From Roseibium denhamense (GTDB lineage Bacteria; Pseudomonadota; Alphaproteobacteria; Rhizobiales; Stappiaceae): DNA of 64,000 bases. Positions within the stretch are counted from its first letter, which is position 1; the number at the start of each line of letters is the position of its first letter. The position numbers were made by a program, and so were the translations under genes. This document shows, one piece after another, positions 44,113-52,566 of the stretch. The notes under the pieces are model-generated. The model was not told where the DNA came from, did no database searches, and saw nothing but the letters and a program-made list of their open reading frames with translations. The stretch is from NCBI RefSeq assembly GCF_009711415.1, contig NZ_SMLZ01000105.1, positions 60,779 through 124,778 of the forward strand, read 5' to 3'.

Positions 44113-46014
44113 ATGACTGACATCAACAAAGACGATCTGTCTTGGGACGATTGGGACGAACTGGTCCGCCCGGCAGCAGAAACCACCGAATTCGACAGCG
44201 TTGTTGAAGCCAACCTGTCCCGCCGCGGTTTCCTTGGCGGCCTCGTGGCCTTCGGATCAGGTGCAGCTGTGATGGGCCTTGGCACCGGTGCCAGCCTCAT
44301 GAACTCCACCTCCGCGCAAGCACAGGCCGCTGCTGGCCGCTTTGCCTTCCAGCCGGTTGGAATTGCAACCGACGCAACCGTTCATGTTCCGGAAGGCTAC
44401 AAGTGGGACGTTCTGGTGAAGTGGGGCGACAAGCTCTTCTCCGACGCTGCTGACTTTGACGGTGCAAAAGGCGTTCCAGTCGCTTCTTCCGACCGCGTCT
44501 TTGGTGAAAACACTGACGGCATGGAGCTGTTCGCGATCGGCGACAAGCAGGTGATTGCAGTTAACAGTGAGTATGTGAACCCGAAGGTGAACCTGCCGCA
44601 CACTGAAGACGGCAAGCCGCAATCTGCGGACGACGTAAAGATGCTGCAGAACTTCCAGGGTGTGACTGTCATGGAAGTGGCGGAAGACGAAACCGGCTGG
44701 CAAGTTGTTGTCGACAGCCCGTTCAACCGCCGTATCACGCACAACACCGAAATGCGGATCGCCGGTCCGGCGGCAGGTCACGACCTTCTGAAGACCGAAG
44801 CCGATCCGACCGGAACGAAATCCCTCGGAACCTTCAACAACTGTGGCGCGGGCAAAACCCCTTGGGGCACTTACCTGACCTGTGAAGAAAACTTCAACGG
44901 CTACTTCGGTTCCACGGACGAAGGTTTCGAGCGTCCGGACGATTACAAGCGTTATGGTATCGGCTTGGAAAGCCGTTACTCCTACGAGAAGTTTGACGAG
45001 CGTTTTGACATCTCCAAGAACGTCAACGAACCGCGCCGTGCGGGTTACATTGTTGAGATCGACCCGTCCAACCCGGACTCAACTCCGGTGAAGCGCACTG
45101 CTCTCGGCCGCTTTAAGCACGAGAACGCTGCATGTGCCCTCGCTCCGAGCGGCCAGGTTGTCGTTTATATGGGCGACGACGAGCGCGGCGAATTCCTCTA
45201 CAAGTTCGTCTCCAACGGCACCTACACACCGGGTGCTCCGACCGACGGTCTTCTCGATGATGGTCAGCTTTACGTTGCCAAGTTCTCCGAAGACGGCAAC
45301 GGCGAGTGGGTTGCCTTGACAGAAGAAGCCACCGGCATGAGCAAGCCGGAAATTTCCATCTATAGCCGTATGGCTGCGTCCAAGGTCGGTGCGACCACAA
45401 TGGACCGTCCGGAGTGGGTTGCTGTGAACCCGGTTTCGGTTGAAGCCTACTGTGCTCTGACCAACAACAAGAACCGCGGCATTAAGCCGAACGCTGGCGG
45501 GGACGACACTTCTGTGAACGGCCCGAACCCGCGTGAAGCCAACAACTACGGTCAGATCCTCCGCTGGTATCCGGAAAATGACGATCACGCAGCGTCTTCC
45601 TTCAAGTGGGACCTCTACGTGATGGCTGGTAACCCGGAAGTCCACGGCGACAGCGCTTATGGCGGTTCTGAAAACGTCAACGCCGGCAACATGTTCAACT
45701 CTCCGGACGGCATGATGTTCGACTCATCTGGTCTCCTGTGGATCCAGACAGACGGCAACTACAAGAACGAAGGCGATTTCGCCGGCATGGGCAACAACCA
45801 GATGCTGGTGGGCGACCCAGTCACCGGTCAGATCGAACGTTTCATGACCGTTCCTTACGGCTCTGAAGTCACCGGCATCACCTGGTCTGCTGACCGCCGG
45901 ACGGTTTTCGTCGGCATCCAGCACCCGGCTGCGCCGTTCCCGGACGGCGAAGGCAAGCTTGAGCGTTCCTCCATCATCGCCGTCAAGCGCGACGACAACG
46001 CCCTGATTGGCTAA
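44113..46014 (+). CDS. phoX: PhoX-family alkaline phosphatase (DUF839), Tat-exported
   Basis: A 633-residue secreted phosphatase of the calcium-dependent PhoX family. The Tat signal is SRRGFLGGLVAFGSGAAVMG (about residues 36-55), with a long n-region before it. The mature part has typical blocks such as ITHNTEMRIAGPAAGHDLLK, NNCGAGKTPWGTYLTCEENF, RFKHENAACALAPSGQVVVY and the C-terminal ITWSADRRTVFVGIQHPA. It frees phosphate from organic esters in the periplasm. The codon choice looks strongly biased, as in highly expressed genes. The Pho box at 44024-44052 predicts induction by phosphate starvation. A terminator follows at 46039. Confidence 0.93.
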   Translation: MTDINKDDLSWDDWDELVRPAAETTEFDSVVEANLSRRGFLGGLVAFGSGAAVMGLGTGASLMNSTSAQAQAAAGRFAFQPVGIATDATVHVPEGYKWDVLVKWGDKLFSDAADFDGAKGVPVASSDRVFGENTDGMELFAIGDKQVIAVNSEYVNPKVNLPHTEDGKPQSADDVKMLQNFQGVTVMEVAEDETGWQVVVDSPFNRRITHNTEMRIAGPAAGHDLLKTEADPTGTKSLGTFNNCGAGKTPWGTYLTCEENFNGYFGSTDEGFERPDDYKRYGIGLESRYSYEKFDERFDISKNVNEPRRAGYIVEIDPSNPDSTPVKRTALGRFKHENAACALAPSGQVVVYMGDDERGEFLYKFVSNGTYTPGAPTDGLLDDGQLYVAKFSEDGNGEWVALTEEATGMSKPEISIYSRMAASKVGATTMDRPEWVAVNPVSVEAYCALTNNKNRGIKPNAGGDDTSVNGPNPREANNYGQILRWYPENDDHAASSFKWDLYVMAGNPEVHGDSAYGGSENVNAGNMFNSPDGMMFDSSGLLWIQTDGNYKNEGDFAGMGNNQMLVGDPVTGQIERFMTVPYGSEVTGITWSADRRTVFVGIQHPAAPFPDGEGKLERSSIIAVKRDDNALIG

Positions 46015-46038
46015 TTGTTTTAGCGATAGAAACATGAG

Positions 46039-46068
46039 AAGCCCGCTGGAGCGATCCAGCGGGTTTTT
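46039..46068 (+). terminator. Rho-independent terminator of phoX
   Basis: The stem CCCGCTGGA/TCCAGCGGG with a 4-base loop is followed by TTTTT. It lies 25 bp after the phoX stop. Confidence 0.9.
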
Positions 46069-46204
46069 CTGTTCCGGATGAAAGCTTATGGGATGGGGAT
46101 GGGCCCGGTGTCGCCGACGGCCGGACTTTCCCCGCAAAATCACAAAAGCGGCCACGTGCTGGCCCGGGGCCGGCGGGGCTTCCCACCCGGCAAAAAGCTT
46201 CTAG

Positions 46205-46303
46205 AGCAAGTCGCATTTAATCGGTGTCGTCTTTTGCTTTGAAATCATTGATTTCAGACAGTGAAAGACGACACATGATGAATTTGAATGAATGCGACAT
46301 GCG
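46205..46303. repeat. Large imperfect palindrome (about 100 bp) between phoX and the peptidase gene
   Basis: Nested inverted arms: AAGTCGCATT with AATGCGACAT, GTGTCGTCTTT with AAAGACGACAC, and the perfect centre TGAAATCA-T-TGATTTCA (46240-46256). It could form a long cruciform or RNA hairpin. Its right end reaches the stop codon of the peptidase gene, so it may act as its 3' end structure. Confidence 0.75.
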
Positions 46304-47491
46304 CTAAAGGCCGAGCTCGAGGGTGCGGAGCAGGCGGAACCGGGTTTTTCCCGTGTTGCCGCCCAGCGAGATCACGAAGGGCACCAAGCCGTGCTTGGAG
46401 CTGTTCACATATCCGGCCAGTGCCCGCACCCCCGGGATCGTGCCCGTCTTGTAACGGGAACCGGCCCGGGTCTTGGGCAGGAGCGCGGCATGCGGTTCAA
46501 ACGCCTGCAGCACTTTGGCAAGGCTTTCGGTGGAGAACCGGTTATCGGGGCTGATCCCTGAGCCTTCCTTCAGGTCTATGCCTTCAGTAATGCCGTGTGC
46601 TGTCAGGATCTCCCGAGCGGCTTGCTGCGATTTTTCAAGACTGACCGGCCCGCCAAAACGGTGTGCGCCGATCTCCAGAAAGATCTGGTTGGCGATGTAG
46701 TTGTTCGACCCCACCATGAGGAGGGTCAGGATTTCCGGCAGGGAGCGGGACTGGCGGTGCACATGGACAGGCTCCAGGCCCGCAGGGACAGAGCCGATTA
46801 CGACGTCGCCCTCAACGCGCCCGCCGGCCTGCTCGATAAAGGCGGCGAGCAGCTCACCGGCATAACGCACGCCCACGTCAGGGTCTTCCTGGGCGAGGCT
46901 GATGCGGCCGCGTCCGTTGGGACCACGCTCCCGGAACTGGCTCACAGCCAGGGGCGTGATCGGGGTCTGCTTTTCCGCTGAACGAACGGACTTACCCTTC
47001 CGCACGGCATGGATCGTGTTGAAGTTGACCGCAAGGGCCGCGTTCAGGGCGTCATAGGCCTCGCCAGTGTCTTCAATACCGGGGATACGCAGACCGGAAG
47101 GATAATAGCTTGCGTCAAGAACGAGACCCGTGAACGGCGCCTTGCCGGTTGCTGCGACAAGCGCGGGCGCGAGCAGCGCGAGTTCCTCGGACACAAGAAA
47201 GGGATCGCCGCCGCCGCGCACATACAGCACCCTGTCGCTGTCCAGGTAAAAGCGGGTTTGAAACCGGTAATCCTCCCCCAGAACCTCCAGCGCCAGCCAG
47301 GCGGTGACAAGCTTGGCGACGGACGCTGGAACGAAGGACCGGTCTTCGTTTTGCGCCACCAGCGTGTTGCCCTTTCCATCCAGCACAAGCACGACCCCCG
47401 ACGGCGCGGTGGCCGCAACCTTGTCTTCAAGACCGGCCAGAGCGGGCCCGCAAACAAGAAACAGGGCCAGAATGTGAGCAAGCAGGCGCAT
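46304..47491 (-). CDS. dacB: D-alanyl-D-alanine carboxypeptidase/endopeptidase (PBP4, family S13)
   Basis: A 395-residue penicillin-binding protein. The start MRLLAHILALFLVCGPALAG at 47491 gives a signal peptide. The active-site triads are SVAK (Ser57, Lys60), SNN in LMVGSNNYIANQ and KTG in RYKTGTIPG, as in S13 enzymes. It cleaves peptidoglycan stem peptides in the periplasm. It lacks part of the large insert domain of E. coli DacB (477 residues), so it is a compact member. Confidence 0.92.
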   Translation of the reverse strand: MRLLAHILALFLVCGPALAGLEDKVAATAPSGVVLVLDGKGNTLVAQNEDRSFVPASVAKLVTAWLALEVLGEDYRFQTRFYLDSDRVLYVRGGGDPFLVSEELALLAPALVAATGKAPFTGLVLDASYYPSGLRIPGIEDTGEAYDALNAALAVNFNTIHAVRKGKSVRSAEKQTPITPLAVSQFRERGPNGRGRISLAQEDPDVGVRYAGELLAAFIEQAGGRVEGDVVIGSVPAGLEPVHVHRQSRSLPEILTLLMVGSNNYIANQIFLEIGAHRFGGPVSLEKSQQAAREILTAHGITEGIDLKEGSGISPDNRFSTESLAKVLQAFEPHAALLPKTRAGSRYKTGTIPGVRALAGYVNSSKHGLVPFVISLGGNTGKTRFRLLRTLELGL

Positions 47492-47574
47492 GGTCGCTCC
47501 AGTCAGCCGCGTCCTATGCGGCGGGTGACGTTTTTCGTCGTTGTCGAGATTCTTTAAGCGTTTCAACCGAAACG

Positions 47575-47925
47575 CTAGATGCTCAAGATCAGCGGGCGGG
47601 CGCTGCCGGACACATCATTGAGGAATGCCGGGAACCCAGAGGCGCCGCCCCGATCGTCCAATTCAACCAGACCTGAGAAGGATTGTGAATACGCCTTGCC
47701 CAAACCGTCCAGCGCGGAGTCTTGGTGCCCTACGCTGAGACCGGCTGTAAAGGGCCAATTCGCGACCCTCGGGACCAACGCGGCAACGTTGGGAAAGGGC
47801 GGGAAGCTGACTTCCGCTGCGAGTTGGATGAAGGTCCAAACTTCGGACTATGTTGCCCTAGGATCTCCGCATAACCACACAGCCCGCAAATCCCGCTCAC
47901 CGGTCAAAAAGACGATAAAGGAACC
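47575..47925 (-). pseudogene. Stop-interrupted 3' remnant of an unknown gene
   Basis: Reading the minus strand, a protein-like frame begins GSFIVFLTGERDLRAVWLCG at about 47925. It meets an in-frame TAG at 47848-47850 and continues SEVWTFIQLAAEVSFPPFPN through to ARPLILSI, ending at TAG 47575. The residue composition on both sides of the stop looks coding and continuous. No start codon or upstream part is preserved. I do not recognise the family. It may be what is left of a larger gene lost to the right. Confidence 0.5.
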
Positions 47926-48092
47926 AAGTTATCCTGCAGTATAATCTTAGTCTGCGACCAGCCAACGCTCACCTTTTGACGAGCCACAATCCGTGTCATC
48001 ATACAAACTGCGCGACTTGAGATTTTGAAACCCAAATGCTAACGTTACGACAGTTCGTACGCCTTTCGTTGTATCGGGCCGGGTGATCTTCA

Positions 48093-48539
48093 ATGAAGCC
48101 TTGCTTCTTACTAGCTGCGCTCGCATTGGGCCTTGGCATGATTTTCTGGTCATCGGGTCCGGCAGCTTCGTCAGATCTATCCTATCCGCAGGTTTACCGC
48201 GATCTCGGTCTGCCCGAATTACCAGGTGCAAAAGCCACTGGCACTGGAAGAAACAACTCGTCTCTCACCGACGGTATCTCCATAACTCTACAGTCAGAGG
48301 CGTCGAACGGCGCACTGCGCAGCTATTATGAAGCGGCCTTGGCGGAACGTGGCTGGACACTGCAGGAAACTGTGGCTGTTTCCAGGATGCGGGAAGCGGG
48401 GATGATCGAACAGTTTCCGTTTAGTGCTGTTTTCTGCGGCCCCGACGCATTGGCATTCCAGGTTAACACGGTGGATCTGGGCGCAGTGCGGGAGTTGTCG
48501 ATCTCGGTTACCGAAGGATCAAATGCGTGTAGCCCGTGA
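48093..48539 (+). CDS. Small secreted hypothetical protein
   Basis: A 148-residue protein with signal peptide MKPCFLLAALALGLGMIFWS. The Cys at position 4 is too early for a standard lipobox. The mature part has YRDLGLPELPGAKATGTGRN and GALRSYYEAALAERGWTLQE, which resembles the end of small periplasmic proteins in which a short domain scores unfolded or polymeric partners; no family is claimed. The VWA protein follows 44 bp later on the same strand and may be cotranscribed. Confidence 0.65.
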   Translation: MKPCFLLAALALGLGMIFWSSGPAASSDLSYPQVYRDLGLPELPGAKATGTGRNNSSLTDGISITLQSEASNGALRSYYEAALAERGWTLQETVAVSRMREAGMIEQFPFSAVFCGPDALAFQVNTVDLGAVRELSISVTEGSNACSP

Positions 48540-48583
48540 CCGCTGCGCGAACTGATGTGGGGTAGATAAAAGGGCAATCTGTA

Positions 48584-50257
48584 ATGGGGCATAGGCGCAA
48601 ATTGTCCACGTGGTTCGCACACACGGCGATAACCCGTCTGCTTGCGCTAGCAGCACTACTCTCGGCGTCGGTTGCCGCACTGGCTGAAACGACAGTTAAG
48701 CAAATTGATCATGGTATCAACGTTTGTCCGGCATTCGATATCGTGCAGCGCAATATCCTCGAGGTGACAGCGGGCGCCGACGGAGAAGAAGCGATACCTC
48801 AAGGCGCCACCGATCCCGTTGCCGTCGAAATCATCTTTGATGCGAGCGGTTCGATGGCTGCGTCTCTTGATGGGCGCCGTAAGATTGACATCGCCCGACA
48901 GGCACTCGGGGCAGCGCTCAATCGGCTCGATCAATCCGACGCACTTGTTAGCATTCGCGCTTATGGTTTTGACAGTTCGGTCGAAAAGTCACCTGAAGCC
49001 TCTTGTCCGAACACCGCTCTTGTCAGCAATTTCCGGCAGCGCGGACAACAGCACCATAGCGGCATCACAAATCGCCTCGAGCCCTACGGCTACACACCTA
49101 TCGCCGCGAGCTTGCACGCAGCTGGCGTGGACTTGAGCGGTGTGAGGGCCCGGGACCGCATGGTGATACTAATCACTGACGGCGAGGAAACTTGCAACGG
49201 AGATCCGGTCGCTGCTGCGGCCGCGCTGCGTGCCCGGGACTTTGCAGTCGCGTCATATGTAGTTGGCTTCGATCTTGATGCCGAACAGCGCGCGCAGATG
49301 CTGGCAATCGCAAGTGCAGGCGGCGGTGCGTACTTCGATGCCTCTGATGCCGCTTCTCTCGAAGCCGCCATAGACGAGGCGGTCGGAGTCACCGTGCGAA
49401 AGCAGGAGCGTGTCATCAAAAAGTGTATAAACGATGTTCGAGGCGGCGAGACCGTGGCTGAGGCGACCGTGCTTGGTCCGGGGCTTTTTACTGTCGGTGA
49501 GTTGCTTCCCAAGCAGACGGAACGCTTCTACCGCATCGACACTTCCGTAGGGCAACACGTAGTCTTGCGTGGGCTCTTGCAATCACACCGGACCTACCCC
49601 GGCGAAAATGGTAAGCCGTTTGAGACGGCCTATGCGCTGGGCGCGTTTACTATTCGGCCTTATCACCCGGACGGGCAACCCATGAGTATTCGGGCAGCGC
49701 GCAAACGGAACATACCAGGCACATCGTTCTTTCTCGAATACACTGACCAAACGGGCAGCGGCATCGCCTTTTCGATCGGCGACAATTATGATTGGGTTGC
49801 GCCGGACCCGTTATTTGCCATTGAGATCGATGGTGAAACGGGTATCTCTGAGATTGCCTCTACAGGTAATATTCGGTTTACGCAAAACGCTGAACCGGAC
49901 AGAGTACTGCAGGGGGAACTCGACAAAAAGTCATCCGATTCCATCGGCGGCGACGACCCCATCGATGTCTGGCGGATCGCCCTGCCGTCCGTTTCTGGTA
50001 ATGCAGAAGGCTGGCAGGGTGTTGTGTCAGTCTTCACCGAAACGGCGGTTTCCGGTTATCGGTTGGATATTACTGTGGCCGGCGAGCGTGAAGGCGAGAC
50101 TGTAGCTCTCGCCGACAATCCGGGTGGCTCGGGCTACTTGGCCGTTGCCGCTATCGAACCTGAACAGCCACTCGATGCACTGATCGTCACCCTTAAAAGC
50201 AAAGAACTCGATGGCGCCGTTACAGAATATGATCTGTTCGTGGTCGCTGACGGCTGA
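48584..50257 (+). CDS. Secreted von Willebrand factor A domain protein
   Basis: A 557-residue exported protein. A signal peptide (about residues 1-34, ending AALA) precedes a VWA domain at about 75-265. The metal-ion site (MIDAS) is complete: DASGSMAAS, the Thr in YGYTPIAASL, and ITDGEETCNGD. The C-terminal 270 residues are beta-rich with no named domain; they repeat patterns such as VGQHVVLRGLLQS and ATSGNIRF-like strands. VWA proteins usually mediate protein or surface contacts. Codon choice differs somewhat from neighbouring genes (more CTA, CGA and ACT). Confidence 0.82.
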   Translation: MGHRRKLSTWFAHTAITRLLALAALLSASVAALAETTVKQIDHGINVCPAFDIVQRNILEVTAGADGEEAIPQGATDPVAVEIIFDASGSMAASLDGRRKIDIARQALGAALNRLDQSDALVSIRAYGFDSSVEKSPEASCPNTALVSNFRQRGQQHHSGITNRLEPYGYTPIAASLHAAGVDLSGVRARDRMVILITDGEETCNGDPVAAAAALRARDFAVASYVVGFDLDAEQRAQMLAIASAGGGAYFDASDAASLEAAIDEAVGVTVRKQERVIKKCINDVRGGETVAEATVLGPGLFTVGELLPKQTERFYRIDTSVGQHVVLRGLLQSHRTYPGENGKPFETAYALGAFTIRPYHPDGQPMSIRAARKRNIPGTSFFLEYTDQTGSGIAFSIGDNYDWVAPDPLFAIEIDGETGISEIASTGNIRFTQNAEPDRVLQGELDKKSSDSIGGDDPIDVWRIALPSVSGNAEGWQGVVSVFTETAVSGYRLDITVAGEREGETVALADNPGGSGYLAVAAIEPEQPLDALIVTLKSKELDGAVTEYDLFVVADG

Positions 50258-50665
50258 TTATGCCTATAAACAAAAGCCGATTCTAACCGAGCCAAGGTCT
50301 CACAGCCATCCATGACACCGTAAAGCCCCGGAGGCCCCATCGTCCATCCCGCTTGCGCTGCACATGGCGGTTCAGCGGCATGACCAGCGGCGTGTTTCGC
50401 TAACTTCTGGGCTCTCAAAAAGCTTGGGATCGGGTCTGGAGCCATAAGGTCGATGACAAACCCGCGCTGTGTCTTGTGTCCTCCCGGCCAAACGGAGTGC
50501 GTGCCGGGACCGGAGAGCCGCAGGTTCCGGTATAAAGGCATATGGTCTTTGAGGCCCGATCCCGGATTTGCGCTGCGCTGCATCCGGGAAGACGAAATGA
50601 GGGATTGTTAAAGGTCTAACGGCCCCGGAACTTGTCCGGGGCCGTGCCAACGGTTCTGCGCCGGT
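50258..50665. other. Intergenic region with palindromic elements
   Basis: No gene is supported in these 408 bases. The inverted repeat TCCCGGAT (50560-50567) with ATCCGGGA (50582-50589) looks like a dispersed REP-type palindrome. A strong 11-bp hairpin follows at 50619-50645. Confidence 0.5.
50619..50645 (-). terminator. Hairpin, probable terminator of the YjhX gene
   Basis: A perfect stem ACGGCCCCGGA/TCCGGGGCCGT with a 5-base loop lies 20 bp past the stop of the minus-strand gene. On that strand it is followed by a weak T tract (TTAGACCTTT). Confidence 0.55.
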
Positions 50666-50923
50666 CTATCGGTTGTCCAGCTGCGCCCGGACCCGTTTCA
50701 GGCCCAGATGCGTAATCCGGTAGGGCCCGCTGTTTTTCGACGCGATGTACCGGTTGTATTTCAGTTTGCGGAAGACCCTTAAGGAGCATCCGCCCCAGTA
50801 CCAGCCGTCCCGCGTGACGGTTTCATGTTTGATGATGCGGCCATGGTCGTCTTTTTCGACACGGATATAGCCACCTTGAGCCAGCAGGTGCAGCACCCGC
50901 TGTTCGGCTTTTGAAATGTCCAT
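50666..50923 (-). CDS. yjhX: YjhX-family (UPF0386) toxin-like protein
   Basis: An 85-residue protein starting [20 protein letters not shown] at 50923. The pattern follows E. coli YjhX closely: an N-terminal winged-helix-like unit, [20 protein letters not shown], then [20 protein letters not shown]. YjhX is listed as a putative toxin (topoisomerase inhibitor) paired with YjhQ. No yjhQ-like acetyltransferase is adjacent here, so it appears to be an orphan. A longer frame to 50959 exists but is not needed. Confidence 0.9.
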   Translation of the reverse strand: MDISKAEQRVLHLLAQGGYIRVEKDDHGRIIKHETVTRDGWYWGGCSLRVFRKLKYNRYIASKNSGPYRITHLGLKRVRAQLDNR

Positions 50924-51325
50924 TGGGTATTGAGAAGCCTGATGAAGAGCGTCCCGCATCCAGACGGGTTTGGCTTCGGTCTTGCCTTGAAATCTGTGAT
51001 CTCAAAAGGCGGGAACCTGGGCCGGGAGCGTTTCGTTTGAAAAGCTCCAAAGATGATCTGGTGGATGCGTACAGCGCTCAAGACATAATCCAGCAGTCAT
51101 TGCAGCCTGGCGCATGCAATGCTGGTTCGTCTTCTTCCCGGCTGCAATCTCGAGCCGGGCCTTACCGGGACTCTTTAGATCCGCGCATAAAACCTCTCAA
51201 AGTGATGCGGTGCTTTACCACCAAAGACCGGATTGCCGCAAGATGCTGAAGTAATGCGCAGCAGAGGTGTTGCGCGGGCGCATCAGGTCCCGGCCGGGCG
51301 CCTTGGGCTCTGGGGAGACGATTGC
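50924..51325. other. Gene-free region
   Basis: About 400 bases between the YjhX gene and the next small gene. Frames here have no recognisable content and no strong promoter was seen. Confidence 0.4.
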
Positions 51326-51577
51326 TCAGCTTCTTTCAGCTGGCCAGAACCCGGTGTCCGGGTCGCGGCTGATGGCGAGCGCCCTGACATCCTCCGAGCG
51401 GCAACTGGCGCATTTGAGCGTTTCAGCCAGCGTGGATATCCGTTGGTCTGCGGCAAAACGTGCCAGGTTCATGTAGCGGAACCGGCCGCAGGAATCGCAT
51501 AAAATTGCAAGCCTCCGGCCCGATTGCGCGAGCTCCTCAATTGTCGGGTTGTCGAGGGAGTCTTCTTGTAAGGGCAT
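51326..51577 (-). CDS. Small zinc-ribbon-like hypothetical protein
   Basis: An 83-residue protein with two CxxC pairs, CDSCGR (near residue 27) and CASC (near residue 56), which could bind one zinc. RFRYMNLARFAADQRISTL lies between them. Proteins of this size and pattern are common and uncharacterised in alphaproteobacteria. AGGAT lies upstream, although the start is not certain. Confidence 0.65.
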   Translation of the reverse strand: MPLQEDSLDNPTIEELAQSGRRLAILCDSCGRFRYMNLARFAADQRISTLAETLKCASCRSEDVRALAISRDPDTGFWPAERS

Positions 51578-51763
51578 GAAGGATATTATCTTTTTGTCAA
51601 ATACGCCAGCTTGGCGATTGTGTGTGCACGTTGCAATCCTTCAGAGCCTAACACAGTTGGAGGCTTCTGGCGCCGGGCAGTGTTTTCTGAATGTATCCCG
51701 CTATCTGACGAGGGTGGTTGAAAGCCTCTCGCCTTTTTGCGGCGGGCGCATTAAGGAAGGGCC

Positions 51764-52063
51764 ATGATGACACTTTCAGATACTTGGCTGGATCTTTTCG
51801 GCCTGTCCGGCCTCATCAATCCGTTCGCCCTTCTCATCGGGGTCTATCTCGGCTGGCGCGCGGACGATGCGAGCAAACTCTGGATTGCCGGCTTTGCCGC
51901 AGCAGCCCTGTCTCTCATTTTAGAAACAGCGGTTGGTCTGTTGCAGCTGCCGCAGCCGATCTCGCAGGACGCTGGCGCGCTCGCCATGTTCCCGTTCCGC
52001 TTTGCCGGAGGCGCAATTGCGGGTTTCATTGCCTACAAGCTGCGGCGGACACGGGACGCCTGA
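51764..52063 (+). CDS. Small membrane protein
   Basis: A 99-residue hydrophobic protein with three likely membrane segments (about 17-30, 38-60 and 70-90) and the C-terminal FAGGAIAGFIAYKLRRTRDA. GGAAGG lies 5 bases before the tandem ATG codons. No family is recognised. Confidence 0.65.
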   Translation: MMTLSDTWLDLFGLSGLINPFALLIGVYLGWRADDASKLWIAGFAAAALSLILETAVGLLQLPQPISQDAGALAMFPFRFAGGAIAGFIAYKLRRTRDA

Positions 52064-52092
52064 GGGCGGGTGCCGGTCTGCCGGATGCCTTT

Positions 52093-52347
52093 CTATGAGA
52101 CCTTCAGCCAGCTGTTGAACAGCGCGGCATTCGGGCATGTGTCCGGAGCTGCAGGCGCACCGGCGGTGTTCTGATCCAGCCAGTTGGAGCAGGCTTTTGT
52201 GTTTTCGCAGCGCATGCAGCGCTGTGCGGCGGACCGCATTGTCATGTCGCTCAGATCGCTGCCCGGAAGGTCCTCCATGGCGCCGATTGTTTCAAGCATG
52301 CGGCCCATGAGGCCCGCGCGCTCGTTGAGGCGGTCCATCCAGTTCAT
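52093..52347 (-). CDS. DUF6455-like small cysteine-rich protein
   Basis: An 84-residue protein starting MNWMDRLNERAGLMGRMLET at 52347, preceded by AGGAGACTTCTTC. Four cysteines lie in CMRCENTKACSNWL and DTCPNAALFNSWL, the pattern I associate with DUF6455. It may bind a metal or an iron-sulfur cluster. The longer frame to 52497 adds a basic, non-conserved N-terminus. It converges with the small membrane protein gene, with 29 bp between stops. Confidence 0.72.
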   Translation of the reverse strand: MNWMDRLNERAGLMGRMLETIGAMEDLPGSDLSDMTMRSAAQRCMRCENTKACSNWLDQNTAGAPAAPDTCPNAALFNSWLKVS

Positions 52348-52566
52348 GAAGAAGTCTCCTGACCGGTCGTTCCAGTGCCGCGTGACATCTGTCGGCAAGG
52401 GTAATCTGCCGGGGCGGGTTGGGGGTTCAACTCTGATTGCCGGTGAGTTTGCGGAAAACCGCTGCGGAAATCTTTGACAAGGGTCAAGTCTGGGCAAGCT
52501 TTAAGAAACCGGCCATACTCGCACGCTAAGATTCAGTCAGGTCCTCCAAGCGGAGTAGCGGAATTG

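Noticed and set aside
47579..47944. A plus-strand 121-residue frame before the secreted protein
   Set aside because: It is antisense to the more protein-like remnant at 47575-47925 and has no family content.
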